From: DATFVA01 sp963771705 | GTDB lineage: Bacteria; Bacteroidota; Ignavibacteria; Ignavibacteriales; Ignavibacteriaceae | Assembly: GCA_963771705.1 (NCBI GenBank) | Contig: CAVYUP010000005.1 | Coordinates: 1-64,000, forward strand | Direction: 5' to 3' | DNA: 64,000 nt | Shown: piece after piece, positions 61,776-64,000 of the stretch | How the letters are laid out: every line of letters starts with the position of its first letter | Position numbering within the stretch: position 1 is the first letter of the stretch | The notes under the pieces: generated by a model | Seen by the model: the letters and a program-made list of their open reading frames with translations, nothing else | Told to the model about the DNA's origin: nothing | Databases searched by the model: none | Position numbers and translations under genes: made by a program

Positions 61776-61908
61776 GCAGCGGTATTTTTCGAATGATTTT
61801 ACATTAAAGGCCTTATTCCGCGGATAAGAAGCTTCATATCAAAAGGTTATTTTTGTCAAAATAGTATACCTCAATCCCCCGGTGTTCCAGTAGCTGAATA
61901 GTATTTAG

Positions 61909-61952
61909 AGGCCGGGTGTAGGCCGAACAGAGGCCGAACAGAGGCCGATCAG
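61909..61952 (+). repeat. Four 11-base tandem repeats
   Basis: Units of 11 bases: AGGCCGGGTGT (61909), AGGCCGAACAG (61920), AGGCCGAACAG (61931) and AGGCCGATCAG (61942). The two middle units are identical and the outer ones diverge. It sits in the 240-base gap between hemH and the convergent oxidoreductase. Function unknown. Confidence 0.8.
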
Positions 61953-62015
61953 AATAAATGAAATCTTGGGTGTCGGGTCTTAATAAGACTATGCTGTAAA
62001 TTTAGTATTCCTTTT

Positions 62016-63011
62016 TTATTTGTCAAGGTTTACCAGAATTCTTCCTTTTATCCGGCCCTGCAGTATCTCATCGATTTTATCATTTATTTCCTCCAGTGAA
62101 CATTCTTCATACATCAGGTTCAGATTTCCGGGCTTCCATTCTTTAGCAAGTTTCTCCCACATTTTTTCCCGAAGAGCCATAGGCGTTTTTTCGGAATTTA
62201 TTCCGAGGACGCTTATCCCGCGGAGTATAAAAGGAAAGACAGTTGTATGCAGTTCAAAAGACGCGGCGTTACCGCACGCTGCTATAACTCCCCATTGTTT
62301 GGTGGAGGCTATTGCTGTGGAAAGTATTTCCCCGCCGACGGTATCAACTACCCCGCTCCATCGGCCGGTTAGCAGTGCTTTCCCCGATTTATCCGTCATT
62401 TCTTCCCGTGAGATCAGGGAAACAGCGCCGAGTTCTTTAAGGTATTCTTCCTGGTCAGATTTACCCGTTCCTGCCGCAACCTTATACCCCTGTCCTGCAA
62501 GAAGAGCCACGGCCATAGATCCCACTCCGCCGGAAGCACCGGTTACCAGTACCTCTCCTTCTTTATCCAAATCATTCTGTATCATTCTGTCCAGTGCGAG
62601 TGCGGCTGTTAATCCTGCTGTACCGAATATCATGCTCTCTTTAAGGAAAAGCATATCGGGAATTTTAACAACCCAGTCAGCCGGTACCCGTATATATTCT
62701 GAAAATCCGCCGGAAGTATTCATTCCAAGGTCATAACCCGTTACCAGTACCTCATCTCCTTCAAAGAATTTGTCGCTCTTTGTATCAACTACAATTCCCG
62801 CGCCATCTATTCCCGGAGTATGCGGATATTTTCGGGTCACTCCTTTGTTTCCTGAAGCCGATAAGGCATCTTTGTAATTTAAAGATGAGTACTTAACGTT
62901 TATCAGCACCTCTCCCTCCGGAAGCTCGTTAATTTTCTTTTCCGTAATTTCACGGAAGAATTTTCCGTTTTCTTCTTTAACCAAAAGAGCCTTAAATTTA
63001 CCAGGATTCAT
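62016..63011 (-). CDS. YhdH/AcuI-family quinone or acrylyl-CoA reductase
   Basis: Protein of 331 residues of the zinc-free medium-chain reductases, YhdH/YhfP group: SSLNYKDALSASGN, HTPGIDGAGIV, GYDLGMNTSGGFSEY (the DLGMNTxGG pattern is diagnostic) and NADPH motif TGASGGVGSMAVALLA. Some members reduce acryloyl-CoA (AcuI); the substrate cannot be told from sequence here. Convergent with hemH. Confidence 0.9.
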   Translation of the reverse strand: MNPGKFKALLVKEENGKFFREITEKKINELPEGEVLINVKYSSLNYKDALSASGNKGVTRKYPHTPGIDGAGIVVDTKSDKFFEGDEVLVTGYDLGMNTSGGFSEYIRVPADWVVKIPDMLFLKESMIFGTAGLTAALALDRMIQNDLDKEGEVLVTGASGGVGSMAVALLAGQGYKVAAGTGKSDQEEYLKELGAVSLISREEMTDKSGKALLTGRWSGVVDTVGGEILSTAIASTKQWGVIAACGNAASFELHTTVFPFILRGISVLGINSEKTPMALREKMWEKLAKEWKPGNLNLMYEECSLEEINDKIDEILQGRIKGRILVNLDK

Positions 63012-63179
63012 GAATTAGCCTTTATAAAAAATATTCTGATTATAATATCATTAAAATAAGATAATTTTACACGGAGTTCAGTTTTTCGGAACATATACTT
63101 CTCGAAAATGAATCAGTACAATGGATTAAATTGGCGGCGATAATTCTTATTTTTGGATATTACGAAATACTGGTATAGA

Positions 63180-63677
63180 ATGAAAAATAACAAAAGACCC
63201 TCCTGGGATAAATATTTTCTTAAACTGGCAATGCTCGCCTCCGAAAGGGCTACTTGTCCCCGTATGCACTGCGGATGTGTGCTTGTAAAGGACAGATTTG
63301 TTCTGGCAACAGGATATAATGGTTCGCTTCCGGAACAGCCGCATTGTGAAGATCAGGGATGCCTTGTGGTAGATAACCATTGCGTGCGTACAAACCATGC
63401 TGAAATAAACGCTCTTGTACAGGCAGCTATTCATGGCATAAACATCAGCGGTTCAACCGCGTATATTACCAATATGTCCTGCACTACCTGCGCCAAAGCC
63501 CTTATCGCTGCGGGGGTTAAACGTGTGGTTGTTTTCTCTGATTTTCATGATACTCTTGCAACCGACTTTTATACAAAAAGCGGCGTTGAAATCGCAAAGG
63601 TGGACATGCCCGAGACCAGGATACACTATAATCTTAATGAATATTCCTCAGCCCGAAAAACAGAAAAATCAAAATAA
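63180..63677 (+). CDS. dCMP deaminase/ComEB-family cytidine deaminase
   Basis: About 165 residues from the ATG at 63180 (MKNNKRPSWDKYF, the typical start; a TTG at 63153 would add nine residues). Zinc deaminase marks: TNHAEINAL (catalytic Glu and His ligand) and MSCTTCAKALI (Cys ligands), plus the ATCPRMHCGCVLV region typical of dCMP deaminases. It converts dCMP to dUMP for thymidylate synthesis. The next gene also looks like a dTMP-pathway enzyme. Confidence 0.9.
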   Translation: MKNNKRPSWDKYFLKLAMLASERATCPRMHCGCVLVKDRFVLATGYNGSLPEQPHCEDQGCLVVDNHCVRTNHAEINALVQAAIHGINISGSTAYITNMSCTTCAKALIAAGVKRVVVFSDFHDTLATDFYTKSGVEIAKVDMPETRIHYNLNEYSSARKTEKSK

Positions 63678-63681
63678 AAAT

Positions 63682-64000
63682 ATGGGTGGAAAACTTTGTC
63701 CTAAAATAATTCTGGAAGGAACACGGCTGACATTTAAAACAGAAATTGCTTTTGCACTTAATGAACATCCGCGCATAGTTGGACCAAGAAAGTACAGATA
63801 CCATTCGCCCATTATCTCCGCCGAATGGTGCTCCTTTACCAATTTTCCCTGGGGAAGAGGATTAATAAATTTCGAGGAGCGGGAAGAAAATCAGGCAATG
63901 GAAACTTACAGAACCTGGTTGAAATTATTTGAGCTTCAGAAATATTATTCCTGGATAATCGACCGCTTCCATATATCAACAAAAGCTTATCAGTTAAAAG
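63682..64000 (+). CDS. Thymidylate-kinase-like protein with degenerate P-loop (partial)
   Basis: Open frame that runs off the right edge. The ATG at 63682 gives MGGKLCPKIILEGTRLTFKT; an earlier in-frame ATG at 63637 is possible and overlaps the deaminase. LEGTRLTFKT resembles the thymidylate-kinase P-loop (EGxxGSGKT) but has Phe where the last Gly stands. IDRFHISTKAYQ (63957-63992) resembles the DRYxxSxxAYQ motif of thymidylate kinases. It follows dCMP deaminase closely. Could be a nucleoside or nucleotide kinase with relaxed P-loop, or an inactive relative. Confidence 0.6.
   Translation, partial: MGGKLCPKIILEGTRLTFKTEIAFALNEHPRIVGPRKYRYHSPIISAEWCSFTNFPWGRGLINFEEREENQAMETYRTWLKLFELQKYYSWIIDRFHISTKAYQLK

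Noticed and set aside
61811..61830. CTTATTCCGCGGATAAG near-palindrome after hemH as a terminator
   Set aside because: One mismatch in a short stem and no T run on either strand.
62020..62736. Long open frame antisense to the YhdH-type reductase
   Set aside because: Ser/Pro-rich translation is a mirror of the real gene's codon use; the reductase on the other strand has full family motifs.
1..64000. CRISPR arrays, insertion sequences, prophage genes or integrase-flanked islands
   Set aside because: No regularly spaced direct repeats, transposase or integrase motifs, and no target-site duplications were seen in reading both strands.

Overview
The window looks like the replication-origin neighbourhood of an AT-rich bacterium of the Bacteroidota/Chlorobiota/Ignavibacteriota (FCB) group, most like Ignavibacteria. 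Three things point there: a secreted protein at 47.8-48.8 kb ends in a type IX secretion sorting domain with the NYPNPFNPST signature typical of Ignavibacteria; a DUF3078 outer-membrane protein is present; and promoters of the FCB type (TTTG/TTG, about 20 bases, TAnnTTTG) precede tRNA-Lys and rpmH. No insertion sequence, prophage, CRISPR array or rRNA was seen.

Layout. 0.2-13.5 kb is a compact type IV pilus/type II secretion-like locus. It holds a pilin-like protein flanked by two large GT-C-like membrane proteins, then pilC, pilB, pilT, a PilM-PilN fusion, a PilO-PilP-like fusion and a short secretin. 13.5-21.5 kb is a dense two-component block: a lone receiver, a hybrid kinase with three receivers, a receiver fused to a phospho-accepting helix domain without an ATPase, a second hybrid kinase and an NtrC-type sigma-54 activator. 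Three transcription units of the pilus locus are preceded by -24/-12 (sigma-54) promoter sequences with correct spacing (212-228, 2475-2490, 5309-5326), so the pilus genes and the activator probably form one regulatory system. pilC carries two single-base frameshifts and the adjacent hybrid kinase one; all three lie in the same direction.

21.5-31 kb holds tRNA-Lys, small membrane and lipid-binding-like proteins, and a sucrose operon (fructokinase, sucrose-phosphate synthase/phosphatase, sucrose synthase). 31-47 kb holds hemL and the origin region: gyrA, gyrB, dciA, recF, dnaN and dnaA on the minus strand, with rpmH, rnpA, yidD and yidC divergent on the plus strand. DnaA boxes lie on both sides of dnaA, and an AT-rich unwinding-type tract sits between dnaA and dnaN, which suggests a bipartite oriC. 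44.5-64 kb is mixed metabolism and envelope: a patatin-BamA type Vd secreted lipase, a lipoprotein, the sorting-domain protein, glycogen synthase, hldD, cobalamin-dependent metH, a Na+/H+ antiporter, ferrochelatase, oxidoreductases, a Nudix hydrolase, dCMP deaminase and, running off the right edge, a thymidylate-kinase-like protein with a degenerate P-loop.

All functions are read from sequence motifs and gene order. No database search was run.
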